64,000 nucleotides of DNA from Bacteroidota bacterium (GTDB taxonomy: Bacteria > Bacteroidota > Bacteroidia > Bacteroidales > Prolixibacteraceae). Location: the NCBI GenBank assembly GCA_023251435.1, contig JAHEYU010000004.1, positions 43,720-107,719 on the forward strand, given 5' to 3'. Under the pieces are notes generated by a model that worked only from the letters and a program-made list of their open reading frames with translations, was not told the origin of the DNA and made no database searches. The position numbers and the translations under genes are program-made. This document shows, one piece after another, positions 36,256 to 44,467 of the stretch; position 1 is the first letter of the stretch; each line of letters starts with the position of its first letter.

Positions 36256-36660
36256 ATGGATTTCAATGATATTATTTATTTGTGGGAAGGCAAAACTGTT
36301 TTAATCGTTGAGGATAACGAAACAAGTAATATATACTTTGAAGCTGCCCTCCGAAAAACAAAAGCTAAGCTGCTATGGGCAAAGAATGGTATTGATGCAG
36401 TTGAAATTGTGAGAAATAATACGATCGACCTGGTACTGATGGATATTAACATGCCAAAGATGGATGGTATTGAAGCAACAAGGATCATTAAAACCGAATT
36501 CCCATCAATTATTGTGGTTGTGCAAACTGCTTTTGTTCTTTCGGGCGAAGAAAAATTGTGTATGGATGCAGGCTGCGACGAATTTATTACCAAACCAATC
36601 AGGCTTAAATATTTGCTGGATACAATTAATTTTTATTTGGCTGTTCCGACCTCAATATAG
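36256..36660 (+). CDS. Response regulator, receiver domain only
   Basis: A 134-residue receiver with Glu19-Asp20 (LIVEDNETSN), phospho-acceptor Asp63 (LMDINMPKMDG), and Lys near 116 (FITKPIRLKYLL). No output domain. It is the last gene of the chemotaxis cluster, 11 bp after the hybrid kinase, and a likely phosphate acceptor from it. Its 3' end overlaps the convergent ATP-grasp-like gene by 28 bp. Confidence 0.9.
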   Translation: MDFNDIIYLWEGKTVLIVEDNETSNIYFEAALRKTKAKLLWAKNGIDAVEIVRNNTIDLVLMDINMPKMDGIEATRIIKTEFPSIIVVVQTAFVLSGEEKLCMDAGCDEFITKPIRLKYLLDTINFYLAVPTSI

Positions 36661-37850
36661 GCACCAAATTGCTTGTTTTCATCAGGTTCTATCAATGATA
36701 AAAATCCGGAACTTATTGTCCCGTTTTTCATCTTTAAGATATTTTTGTGTGTTTTCTCGTTTGCAAACTTCATGAATTCACCAGGTGAACCGAAAAAAAG
36801 TTCAAATCTACCCGTTGAGTCTTTGTGAATGTGGCTTTCAAATTTCTTTGTAAGTATTCCCATATTCATCCTGCTGTTTATTTCTATACAAGGTTGAATT
36901 CTTAATCCTTCAATTTCGCTGTAAATCAATGCATCAATGCCTAAAAATCCACGGTGCCATTTCGCATAACCCGACTTTTTCAGGGCTTCTTTTAGCAAAA
37001 AAGCAGTTGTAGCGATTTTAGTCTCCATCTCCGTACTGATTACCTGTTTGATTTCCGGATGGATTAAAGTGCTTTGATACTGTCCGTTAGAGTTGGTTTC
37101 GAAAACCGAATAGCCCAAATATTCAGGTTCATCGTTGCTGATTCTAAATTGATAGGAGAAATCCACCACTTTATTCAGGAAAGGCTCTGCAATCAGGTAT
37201 TTCTGCTGATTTAAAATGCCCGAAATCCATTGCCTGTTCGATGTATTGAGTGTTTGTTTCCGTAGAATCTGAATCCCGCGTCCGGAGGAACTCAATGGCG
37301 CTTTCAGTACCAGCGGAAACTGACTTTTTAAAAGTTCTTCAATGACTTCAATTGTATTGACTTTTGTTCCAATCCGTTCCTTTTCGATTAAATAATCCAA
37401 TGGATTTTGCTTCAGAAAGTCAGATAAAAATTGAAGGGAAGTAATCCGTTCAATTAATAATTTATGTTCATCCTTCCAGTTGAAAACCGGACTTCCCCGA
37501 AATTCCGGCGAACATTTTTCTTTCAGTTCTTTCAGGTAAAAGTGAGCTGCCGGACTCCAGCCCCACGGTAAAATTGAGCCAATCGTTTCTGTTTTTCCTG
37601 AAATAAGTTCCTGCAGCTGACAAAATTCAGGCATTTCAAATCCCGCATTCTTCAATCTCATGATAAAATCAATGGAAGGAGCTTTTTCTGTCAGCACAAA
37701 ATCACCCGACTTGGCAAAAACAAAAGGCAAAACCGAACAATCCTTCTCAAAGTCGCGCAGCAAGCGGGGTGGCATATAGCTGAACGATCCGTTGGCAACA
37801 GCTAATTCGCAGGTTGGATTAAAATAGAAAACAGGTGGAGCCATGAGCAA
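36633..37850 (-). CDS. ATP-grasp-like protein of unknown substrate
   Basis: A 405-residue cytosolic protein starting MLMAPPVFYFNPTCELAVAN. The centre has VLKAPLSSSGRGIQIL, which looks like the glycine-rich ATP-grasp loop. The C-terminal part, GIDALIY, then PCIEINSRMNMGIL, looks like the metal- and nucleotide-binding end of ATP-grasp ligases. This is an inference from pattern and the substrate is unknown. It stands alone on the minus strand between the chemotaxis and sulfite clusters, and its last 28 bp overlap the response regulator gene. Confidence 0.6.
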   Translation of the reverse strand: MLMAPPVFYFNPTCELAVANGSFSYMPPRLLRDFEKDCSVLPFVFAKSGDFVLTEKAPSIDFIMRLKNAGFEMPEFCQLQELISGKTETIGSILPWGWSPAAHFYLKELKEKCSPEFRGSPVFNWKDEHKLLIERITSLQFLSDFLKQNPLDYLIEKERIGTKVNTIEVIEELLKSQFPLVLKAPLSSSGRGIQILRKQTLNTSNRQWISGILNQQKYLIAEPFLNKVVDFSYQFRISNDEPEYLGYSVFETNSNGQYQSTLIHPEIKQVISTEMETKIATTAFLLKEALKKSGYAKWHRGFLGIDALIYSEIEGLRIQPCIEINSRMNMGILTKKFESHIHKDSTGRFELFFGSPGEFMKFANEKTHKNILKMKNGTISSGFLSLIEPDENKQFGAYIEVGTAK

Positions 37851-37927
37851 AATCTGAATGAGGAGACAAATATAGATTCGGAAATTGTGCTTTTAACCGA
37901 TTTAACGAAAAATAAACATCATTTGGC

Positions 37928-37957
37928 TTTGATTTGTGGATTTTGAAGTTACATTTG
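37928..37957 (+). promoter_or_regulatory. Promoter of the siroheme/sulfite operon
   Basis: TTTG (37928-37931), an 18-bp spacer and TACATTTG (37950-37957), an exact match to the Bacteroidota -7 consensus TANNTTTG. Transcription would start near 37964, giving a leader of about 30 nt before the Met-Cys peptide and about 220 nt before the first enzyme gene. Confidence 0.65.
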
Positions 37958-37995
37958 CACAATCAAAATAATAACAGACCATAAAGTATTTTAAT

Positions 37996-38103
37996 ATGCG
38001 TAATTTTTCATCTGAAATAGTAACAATGAATTCTGCAAACAACATGTGTATGTGCATGTGTATGTGTATTCATGATCACTTTCAGGAGATAGATAAGTTA
38101 TAG
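37996..38103 (+). CDS. Cys/Met leader peptide controlling the sulfite operon
   Basis: A 35-codon open frame reading MRNFSSEIVTMNSANN, then MCMCMCMC, then IHDHFQEIDKL and TAG. Four Cys codons (38047-38067) alternate with four Met codons. It starts about 32 nt after the predicted transcription start. Its 3' part contains the first strand of an antiterminator, and an intrinsic terminator follows 24 nt after the stop. The downstream genes make siroheme and sulfide for cysteine and methionine synthesis, so the repeated codons match the end products. This is the layout of ribosome-mediated attenuation. It is too short and too biased to be an enzyme. Confidence 0.85.
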   Translation: MRNFSSEIVTMNSANNMCMCMCMCIHDHFQEIDKL

Positions 38104-38141
38104 GTTAATTTACACCATGATATTTACAAGCTCTTCTGAAA
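38080..38141 (+). promoter_or_regulatory. Predicted antiterminator of the Cys attenuator
   Basis: Bases 38080-38089 can pair with 38132-38141 in ten consecutive pairs, one of them G-U. The second strand includes the left arm of the terminator (38128-38136), so the two folds exclude each other. The first strand lies 13-22 nt after the last Cys codon. It is free when a ribosome stalls on the early Cys codons, but is covered when the ribosome reaches the stop codon at 38101. Confidence 0.72.
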
Positions 38142-38161
38142 TCCGGAAGAGCTTTTTTTTT
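38128..38161 (+). terminator. Intrinsic terminator of the Cys attenuator
   Basis: A perfect 9-bp stem (38128-38136 with 38146-38154, AAGCTCTTC and its complement), a 9-nt loop and a run of nine T (38153-38161). It lies between the leader peptide and the first enzyme gene, which starts 20 bp later. A strong terminator in that place only makes sense if it is conditional. Confidence 0.88.
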
Positions 38162-38181
38162 ACTCATAAGCGAACAAACAA

Positions 38182-38412
38182 ATGGCAGAGAAATCATACA
38201 GAAGCATAGTAAAATCGATATCATGGCGAACCATCGGAACAATTGATACCATTGTGATTTCGTTGTTTATCACCGGTAAAATCGATATGGCTCTTGCAAT
38301 TGGTGGAGTGGAAGTATTTACCAAAATGCTGCTGTATTATTTTCACGAACGAACCTGGAACAGAATAAAATTCGGGCGAATTAAAAATACAGGAAGCGAT
38401 TATCAGATTTAA
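38182..38412 (+). CDS. DUF2061 membrane protein
   Basis: A 76-residue protein matching DUF2061: RSIVKSISWRTIGTIDTIVI, an internal hydrophobic pair of helices, GGVEVFTKMLLYYFHERTWN and IKFG. DUF2061 genes often sit beside sulfate-assimilation genes, which fits its place as first gene of this operon. The function is unknown; a role linked to sulfur-compound transport is only a guess. Confidence 0.9.
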   Translation: MAEKSYRSIVKSISWRTIGTIDTIVISLFITGKIDMALAIGGVEVFTKMLLYYFHERTWNRIKFGRIKNTGSDYQI

Positions 38413-38425
38413 TACAACAAGCGTT

Positions 38426-38953
38426 ATGACGAAGAATTACTTACCCATCTCAATTGATATTTCGGATCAGAAAATACTGATTATTGGCGGCGGACAAAGC
38501 GCATTGAAGAAAATCAGGATTTTACAGCGGTTCGGTGCAAACCTCGAAGTTGTTGCTGAAAATATCATTGAAGAGATTCTTGCAAGCGGAATTACCTGTT
38601 TCCAAAAGAGATACGAAAGGAGCGACCTGAAGGGCTATTTGATGCTTTATTCGTGTACCAACAACGAAGAGCTCGACCGTCAGATTGCCCTTGACGGAAG
38701 GGAAGCTGGAGTTTTGGTCAATATTCACGACAAGCCTTCGCTTTGTCAGTTTGTTTCGCCGGCCATTTATAAAGATGGAAACAACTCGGTAGCAGTCAGC
38801 TCAAACGCCCAGGATGTATTTGAATCCATCCGGCTGCGCAATTTAATTCAGGAATTTCTGGAAAAGGAAAAGGAGAAGAAAGGCACAGATACAGGCACAG
38901 GCAAAAAGAAAGACGAGGATGAAGGCGCTGCAAAATCATTCAGTCAGGCATGA
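38426..38953 (+). CDS. Precorrin-2 dehydrogenase (siroheme synthase N-terminal type)
   Basis: A 175-residue NAD-dependent enzyme that oxidises precorrin-2 to sirohydrochlorin. A Rossmann motif IIGGGQSALKKIRIL is followed by AENIIEEILASGITCFQKRY, NIHDKPSLCQFVSPAIY and VAVSSNAQDVFESIRLRNLI. It lacks the C-terminal methyltransferase of CysG, which is supplied by the separate cobA gene at 44468. The last 25 residues are low-complexity (GTDTGTGKKKDEDEG) and may be a repeat-derived tail. Whether it also inserts iron is not clear. Confidence 0.92.
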   Translation: MTKNYLPISIDISDQKILIIGGGQSALKKIRILQRFGANLEVVAENIIEEILASGITCFQKRYERSDLKGYLMLYSCTNNEELDRQIALDGREAGVLVNIHDKPSLCQFVSPAIYKDGNNSVAVSSNAQDVFESIRLRNLIQEFLEKEKEKKGTDTGTGKKKDEDEGAAKSFSQA

Positions 38954-38976
38954 CTTTAAACTTTAGACTTTAAACT
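38952..38976. repeat. Word-type repeat between cysG-N and cysJ
   Basis: The word GACTTTAAACT occurs at 38952-38962 and 38966-38976 with CTTTA between. The same word occurs again at the 3' end of the sulfite reductase gene (42724-42733). No hairpin is formed. It is one of several short word-like repeat types in gaps of this window. Confidence 0.55.
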
Positions 38977-38984
38977 CAATAAAT

Positions 38985-40763
38985 ATGAACATTCAATTAA
39001 GTCCCTTAAACGAACAGCAGTTAGGCGCTTTGTCGGGCCTCTCTGCCGGATTGAACCGGGAACAGTTACTCTGGATAAACGGCTATTTTCAAGGTTTGCT
39101 GGCAGCAACTTCCGGCATTCAGCTTGTCAATTCTGTTGTTCAGGAAAAGAGTAGTAAAAAGCTGACAATACTTTACGGAACGCACACCGGTCGAAGTAAA
39201 TCAATTGCCGGCAAACTGACAGAAAAGCTTGCCAACAGTGGAGTAGAAGTACAAGTCATTGCGCTCGATGAGTATAAAACAAGGCAACTTTCTTCTGAAT
39301 CGAATGTGGTTTTCATTGTCAGCACGCATGGCGAAGGCGAACCACCTGCAATGGCCGAAGATTTTCATGCGTTTATTACCGGAAAACGCTCACCAAAATT
39401 GCCCGGACTGAGCTATTCTGTAGTTGCATTGGGCGATAAAAGTTACAAACTGTTTTGTAAAACTGGAATTGACATTGACCTTGCTTTGACTCATTCAGGA
39501 GCAAAAGCAATTTTGCCAATACTAAAACTGGATGTTGATTTTGAAGATGATGTTGATCGCTGGATCAATGAGTTTGCCAATGTTTTTATTGAAATTCCGG
39601 CCAGTTCAGGTCTATCCGGTGCAACATCAAATCCGATTTTAAAGGCAACTGAATACTCGCGTAAAAATCCGTTTCAGGCAACTGTAATAGATAAAGTTAA
39701 AATTACAGGCCGCGATTCTGACAAGGAAGTTTATCATGTGGAGTTGTCGCTTGAAGGCTCTGGAATTACTTATGAACCGGGCGATTCGGTCGGTATTCTG
39801 GCCAGCAATCCAACAGTTTTGGTCGATGAGATTTTGAAATTCAAGGGATTTGACGGTTCTGAAACAGTGACCGTTAAAGAAGGTGATTATTCGTTGAAAG
39901 AAGCACTTTCAAATTATCTTGAAATTACTGTTTTGACCCGCGATGTTATTCATAATTATTTCGAAAAATCGAAGCATCCAAAACTTCAGGAAGTAATTGA
40001 AAATGAAGAAAAGCTAGACCAATATCTATATGGACACGATGTGCTGGATTTGCTGGAGGAATTTCCAGCGCATTTTACCGCACAGCAACTGGTTGAAATT
40101 CTCAGAAGTTTCCCTGCACGTTTGTATTCCATTTCATCCAGCCAACTGGCGGTAGGCGACGAAGTTCACATTACTGTTTCAAGGGTTCGCTATTCAAAAA
40201 ATGGACGGGAACGTGCCGGCGCATGTTCAACTTATCTGGCCGATCAGATTGAACCCGATTCGATTGTTTCCGTCTTTATTGAGAAAAACCCGGCATTCAA
40301 ACTTCCTGAAAATAAGGAAACACCGGTTATTCTGGTAGGAGCGGGCACTGGAGTAGCGCCATACCGGGCATTTTTGCAGCACCGCGAAGCCAGCAATCAG
40401 AAAGGAAAAACATGGTTGTTCTTTGGTGAACGTCGGTTTGGTTCTGACTTTTTGTATCAGCTTGAATGGCAAAAACTGCTGAAGGACGGCTTTCTGGAAA
40501 AAATTGATGTCGCTTTTTCGCGCGATCAGGAGCAGAAAATTTATGTGCAGCACCGGCTAATTGAAAAGCAAAAGGAAATATATGAATGGCTGAACAAAGG
40601 TGCAAGTATTTACTTATGCGGCGACATGAAACAGATGGCCCGGGATGTTCAGAAAGCCTTGCTGCAAATTTTTGAAACTGAAGGTGGAATGAGCGAAGAA
40701 AAAGCGCTGGAATTTCTTAAAAAACTGAAGAAGGAAAAGCGGTTTCAAACGGATGTTTATTAG
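38985..40763 (+). CDS. cysJ: Sulfite reductase flavoprotein (CysJ-like)
   Basis: A 592-residue NADPH-dependent diflavin reductase. An FMN-binding flavodoxin domain near 55-200 (ILYGTHTGRSKSIAGKL; FIVSTHGEGEPPAMAEDFHA) is followed by an FAD domain (EPGDSVGILASNPTVLVDEI; RLYSISSS near 375) and an NADPH domain (VGAGTGVAPYRAFLQHREAS; WLFFGERRFGSDFLYQ; YLCGDMKQMARDVQKAL). It feeds electrons to the hemoprotein encoded next. CysJ is the best label; other diflavin reductases are less likely in this context. Confidence 0.93.
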   Translation: MNIQLSPLNEQQLGALSGLSAGLNREQLLWINGYFQGLLAATSGIQLVNSVVQEKSSKKLTILYGTHTGRSKSIAGKLTEKLANSGVEVQVIALDEYKTRQLSSESNVVFIVSTHGEGEPPAMAEDFHAFITGKRSPKLPGLSYSVVALGDKSYKLFCKTGIDIDLALTHSGAKAILPILKLDVDFEDDVDRWINEFANVFIEIPASSGLSGATSNPILKATEYSRKNPFQATVIDKVKITGRDSDKEVYHVELSLEGSGITYEPGDSVGILASNPTVLVDEILKFKGFDGSETVTVKEGDYSLKEALSNYLEITVLTRDVIHNYFEKSKHPKLQEVIENEEKLDQYLYGHDVLDLLEEFPAHFTAQQLVEILRSFPARLYSISSSQLAVGDEVHITVSRVRYSKNGRERAGACSTYLADQIEPDSIVSVFIEKNPAFKLPENKETPVILVGAGTGVAPYRAFLQHREASNQKGKTWLFFGERRFGSDFLYQLEWQKLLKDGFLEKIDVAFSRDQEQKIYVQHRLIEKQKEIYEWLNKGASIYLCGDMKQMARDVQKALLQIFETEGGMSEEKALEFLKKLKKEKRFQTDVY

Positions 40764-40779
40764 TTGTCGTAACAAAGCG

Positions 40780-40935
40780 GACGAATCTTTGAAATTGATA
40801 TTTGCGATTCCAACATTTGGGGTTCAGCCCAGTATGGGCGAAATATTTGTAGCCCGGGGTAAAACGACGAAGGAGTGGCGCCCCGGGTTAAGAAGAACCG
40901 AAGAAAACCGTCCGACAAAAGAGTTATTCAAGGCG
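40780..40935. repeat. Noncoding palindrome-rich element between cysJ and cysI
   Basis: A 156-bp stretch within the cysJ-cysI gap carries a GCCCA-GTA-TGGGC hairpin (40827-40839) and a longer hairpin with CCCGGGG (40853-40859) paired to CCCCGGG (40881-40887). It is richer in G+C than its surroundings. Any short open frame across it looks spurious. It resembles dispersed noncoding elements I associate with Bacteroidota genomes, but the family was not confirmed. Confidence 0.5.
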
Positions 40936-41037
40936 TAAATCTTATTTCGGACGTAAAAGAATTCGCGTTCAAGTTTGTATTTATTGTCATTCAGAATGAG
41001 TTAAGAGAATAAAATTAGAAACATTAAACACAACACA

Positions 41038-42738
41038 ATGAGCGATAATATAAATTGGAGCGAATTTTCGGAACTTGAAAAAATTAAATACGAAAGCAAT
41101 TATTTGCGGGGTACTCTGGTCGAAAGTCTGGCCGATCCGATCACCGGTTCAATTGCTTTTGCCGATACCCAGATATCAAAGTTTCACGGAATGTACCAGC
41201 AATTCGACCGTGATCTGGAAAAAAAACGCAAACGTCAGAAACTGGAACCTGCATATTCATTTCTGATTCGGGTTCGGATTCCGGGTGGGGTAGTGAGCCC
41301 GTCGCAATGGTTGAAAATGGATGAAATTTCGGAACAATATGCCAACCACACGCTGAAACTGACTACCCGTCAGGCGTTTCAACTGCATGGGGTGATTAAA
41401 TCGAACCTGAAGAAAACCATTCAGGCAATGAATGATGGACTGATGGATACAATTGCTGCCTGCGGCGACGTAAATAGAAATGTGATGTGTCATCCGAATC
41501 CGGCAGAATCGGAGTTACACGCTGAAATGTACGATACTGCCCGCAGAATCAGTGAACATTTGCTGCCATCAACCACCGCTTACCACGAAATCTGGCTCGA
41601 CCAGAAATTGATTGCGGACAGTAAAACGGATGTTGAACCAATATACGGCGATCGCTATCTGCCGCGTAAATTCAAGATTGCGTTAGTACTTCCGCCATAC
41701 AACGACTGTGATGTTTTTTCGCAGGATCTGGGGTTTATTGCCATCGTTGAAAAAGGTAAAATTATTGGCTACAATGTGGCCATTGGTGGGGGAATGGGTT
41801 CCACTTTCGGGATTCCGGAAACTTATCCGCGTTTGGCCGATGTAATTGGGTTTTGTACTCCTGAACAGGTACTTGAGGTGTCTGAAAAAGTGCTGCTTGT
41901 ACAGCGCTACAATGGAAACCGCCAAAATCGCAAGTTTTCGAGATTGAAATATACCATCGACAATCATGGTCTCGACTGGTTCAAATCGGAAGTGGAGAAG
42001 TACCTTGGTTATGCGTTTCAGGAAGCGAAAATATACACTTTTACCCGCAATGGTGATCGTCTGGGCTGGAAAAAAGGCACAGATTCGAAATGGAGCCTCA
42101 CCCTTTTTGTGGAAGGCGGACGCGTTGCTGATAAAGGTGAACTGAAAATGAAAACTGCTTTACGAGAAGTGGCTCAAAATATTCAAGGTCATTTTATACT
42201 GACGGGAAATCAGAACCTGATCATTGCCAGTGTGACCGCAGATGAGAAGAAGAAAATCAGTCAGATTTTAAAGGAGAACGGTGTTTTGCCGGGCGAAATT
42301 TCAGGTCTTCGTCAAAATTCAATTGCCTGCGTTGCGCTGAATACCTGCGGTTTGGCTTTTGCCGAAGCTGAACGGTATTTGCCGTCACTGATCTCGAAAA
42401 TCGAAGGGATTCTCGATCAGAATGGATTGTTAAAAGAAGAAATTGTGATTCGGATGACCGGCTGCCCGAATGGTTGCGGAAGGCCGTATCTGGCGGAAAT
42501 TGGATTTGTCGGCAAATCGGAAGGACACTACAACCTCTATCTGGGCGGAAATTTTATTGGCACCCGCTTGAATACACTCTACAGGGAAACACTTACTGAA
42601 GTAGAAATCCTGGCTGAATTAAAGCCCATCATTGCCGATTATGCATCGAACCGGAATGAAGGTGAAAAGCTGGGCGATTTTGTTATCCGGAAGGAATATG
42701 TGACAGCGACATTGAAAGGATCAGACTTTAAACATTAA
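41038..42738 (+). CDS. cysI: Assimilatory sulfite reductase hemoprotein
   Basis: A 566-residue siroheme and 4Fe-4S enzyme that reduces sulfite to sulfide with six electrons. Two ferredoxin-like halves are visible: SFLIRVRIPGGVVSPSQWLK with LTTRQAFQLHGVIK, and a second half after residue 330. The cofactor Cys residues are Cys431 and Cys437 (CVALNTC) and Cys476 and Cys480 (TGCPNGCGRPYLAEIG). It partners with the CysJ-like flavoprotein upstream. Sulfite rather than nitrite as substrate is inferred from the partner and the Cys leader. Confidence 0.94.
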   Translation: MSDNINWSEFSELEKIKYESNYLRGTLVESLADPITGSIAFADTQISKFHGMYQQFDRDLEKKRKRQKLEPAYSFLIRVRIPGGVVSPSQWLKMDEISEQYANHTLKLTTRQAFQLHGVIKSNLKKTIQAMNDGLMDTIAACGDVNRNVMCHPNPAESELHAEMYDTARRISEHLLPSTTAYHEIWLDQKLIADSKTDVEPIYGDRYLPRKFKIALVLPPYNDCDVFSQDLGFIAIVEKGKIIGYNVAIGGGMGSTFGIPETYPRLADVIGFCTPEQVLEVSEKVLLVQRYNGNRQNRKFSRLKYTIDNHGLDWFKSEVEKYLGYAFQEAKIYTFTRNGDRLGWKKGTDSKWSLTLFVEGGRVADKGELKMKTALREVAQNIQGHFILTGNQNLIIASVTADEKKKISQILKENGVLPGEISGLRQNSIACVALNTCGLAFAEAERYLPSLISKIEGILDQNGLLKEEIVIRMTGCPNGCGRPYLAEIGFVGKSEGHYNLYLGGNFIGTRLNTLYRETLTEVEILAELKPIIADYASNRNEGEKLGDFVIRKEYVTATLKGSDFKH

Positions 42739-42742
42739 ACGT

Positions 42743-43456
42743 ATGAAAACTCCAGTATTTTTTATCGGTAAAAAATTGTCGAAGGTTACGCGTGAATGGT
42801 TGCAAAAACAACCAATTCAGTTTGTTGAGCAGAGCTTTTTCAGGATTGAGTACAAAAAACCAAACCTGATTTTTTTCGAAACAATGGCCAACGGCAGTAA
42901 ACAATGGGTGGTTACCAGTATTTATGCGGCTCACTGGCTCGTTCGGTTTCAGTCAAAAATTGGATTGACCGCCAACGATCGTGTTTATTGCTGGTCGGAA
43001 AAACAGGCTGAAATACTTGGAGAACTAAACTTGCCGGTTTTTATCTCCTCGTTCTCGAACTACGCGGAACTGGCGGAAAAAGTGATTGAGCAAAATCAGG
43101 GTGAGTCAGTTTTGTTTTTGCATGGCGACAAACTTCACAGTGAGATCAACTCCATTTTTGCAGGTTCTCTGCTTCAGTATTCCGAAGTGGAAGTTTATAA
43201 AAACACGCCCATCGAGCATTTTGTGAACGGAATATTCGATGCCTACTTATTTTTCAGCGCTTCAGGAATTGACAGCTTTAAAGCTTCAGGCAATATCCCG
43301 AATCCGTCATCGTTAATTCTGGCGAACGAAAACACCACCGCACGCGCTGCATGGCGGGTTTTCACCAATAAAGTCTATCTTTCACCTGAAAAAGAAGAAT
43401 TGTCGTTTATACAATTTGCCATTTCGCGCTGGAAAGAGGAAAATAGTAAGTTTTAG
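42743..43456 (+). CDS. hemD: Uroporphyrinogen-III synthase
   Basis: A 237-residue enzyme that closes hydroxymethylbilane to uroporphyrinogen III, the branch point to siroheme. It is low in sequence similarity, as usual, but has the family pattern: WVVTSIYAAHWLVRF, VLFLHGDKLHSE, YLFFSASGIDSFKA and ANENTTARAAWR near the C-terminus. It starts 4 bp after cysI and supplies substrate to CobA in the same cluster. Confidence 0.85.
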   Translation: MKTPVFFIGKKLSKVTREWLQKQPIQFVEQSFFRIEYKKPNLIFFETMANGSKQWVVTSIYAAHWLVRFQSKIGLTANDRVYCWSEKQAEILGELNLPVFISSFSNYAELAEKVIEQNQGESVLFLHGDKLHSEINSIFAGSLLQYSEVEVYKNTPIEHFVNGIFDAYLFFSASGIDSFKASGNIPNPSSLILANENTTARAAWRVFTNKVYLSPEKEELSFIQFAISRWKEENSKF

Positions 43457-43484
43457 AATTTATGAATATTCGTAATATTACCTA

Positions 43485-43570
43485 ATGTCATAAAAGTCAT
43501 TCAATTGTCAATTAGTAGTCATTAAGTTGCCAGGAAATGACAATCTAATGACAACAAATGACCACAACTG
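43485..43570. repeat. Word-type repeat stretch downstream of hemD
   Basis: Short words AATGACAA, GTCATT, AATTGTCA and their complements recur six or more times in about 85 bp. The stretch is noncoding. It resembles the ATTGTC-rich stretch at 13732-13786 and may fold weakly. Confidence 0.45.
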
Positions 43571-43624
43571 ACTGACGCGAAAAGCCAAATAGGTTTACAA
43601 AAGATCAAATGTAAAAAAAACGCC

Positions 43625-44458
43625 ATGGAAATAGAAAACAGATCAATATCAATACTCGGATGCGGCTGGCTCGGAGTGCCACTTGCAAAGCATTTTCTGG
43701 GGAAAGGAATTGTAGTTAAAGGCTCTGTAACAAATGATGAAAAATTCGGAATGCTGCGCGATGCAGGTATTTTACCCTACCGGATTATTTTATCCGATAC
43801 GGAAGTCATTCTGGATGATCCGGATTTTTTCAAGTGCGATGTTTTGGTCATTTCCATTCCTCCGCGCAGAATAGCAGATATTGAGCAGGTTTTTCCTTCT
43901 CAAATAAGGCGATTGATTCCTTTTATCCTGAAGTCTGGAATTCAAAAAGCGATATTTATTTCTTCAACTTCCGTTTATCCCGACCAAAATCAACTTGCCC
44001 TTGAAAATGAAATTTTGTTTCCTGACAAAGCGAGTGGGCGGGCATTGGTCGAAGCGGAGAATTTATTGAGAGAACAGTCTGGATTTAAAACTACCATTGT
44101 TCGGTTTGGTGGCTTAATTGGCGCCGATCGCAATCCTGCACGTTTTCTCCTGAAATCGGCACAGCCAATTGCCAACGCGCCGGTTAACCTGATTCATCAG
44201 GACGACTGCATCGGAATAATTTCAGCAATTATTAAGCAGGAACTTTGGGGCGAAACGCTGAACGCCTGTTGCCCCGAACATCCGATGAAAAAAGACTTCT
44301 ACGAAAAAGCGGCCATCCAATCAGGATTGCCGGTTCCGGTAATTTCCGAAGAACTTTCTGCATATAAAACCATCGACAGCAGCAAACTTATCCGGTTGCT
44401 CAATTATCAGTTCATCTACTCAAGTCCGATGGACTATTTGGACACATTAGATATATAA
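43625..44458 (+). CDS. SDR/NAD-dependent epimerase-like protein
   Basis: A 277-residue Rossmann-fold protein starting ISILGCGWLGVPLAKHFL, with FISSTSVYPDQNQL near the middle and IVRFGGLIGADRNPARFLL later. It resembles the YeeZ group of atypical short-chain dehydrogenases, which lack a clear YxxxK. It lies between hemD and cobA on the same strand with a 168-bp gap upstream and 9 bp downstream. Substrate unknown; a role in siroheme synthesis is not established. Confidence 0.8.
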   Translation: MEIENRSISILGCGWLGVPLAKHFLGKGIVVKGSVTNDEKFGMLRDAGILPYRIILSDTEVILDDPDFFKCDVLVISIPPRRIADIEQVFPSQIRRLIPFILKSGIQKAIFISSTSVYPDQNQLALENEILFPDKASGRALVEAENLLREQSGFKTTIVRFGGLIGADRNPARFLLKSAQPIANAPVNLIHQDDCIGIISAIIKQELWGETLNACCPEHPMKKDFYEKAAIQSGLPVPVISEELSAYKTIDSSKLIRLLNYQFIYSSPMDYLDTLDI

Positions 44459-44467
44459 TATCTCAAA

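Noticed and set aside
38041-38070. ATGTGT hexamer repeat read as a plain microsatellite
   Set aside because: It is in frame in a start-to-stop leader, follows a consensus promoter and precedes competing hairpins next to a cysteine-pathway operon. Chance microsatellite is possible but less likely.
37996-38181. SAM or other riboswitch upstream of the sulfite operon
   Set aside because: No conserved aptamer core, such as kink-turn or multi-helix junction of SAM riboswitches, can be seen. The translated Cys-rich leader explains the terminator better.
40753-40938. 61-codon open frame downstream of cysJ
   Set aside because: It overlaps the cysJ stop and runs through the palindrome-rich noncoding element. 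Composition and lack of any family pattern suggest it is not a gene.
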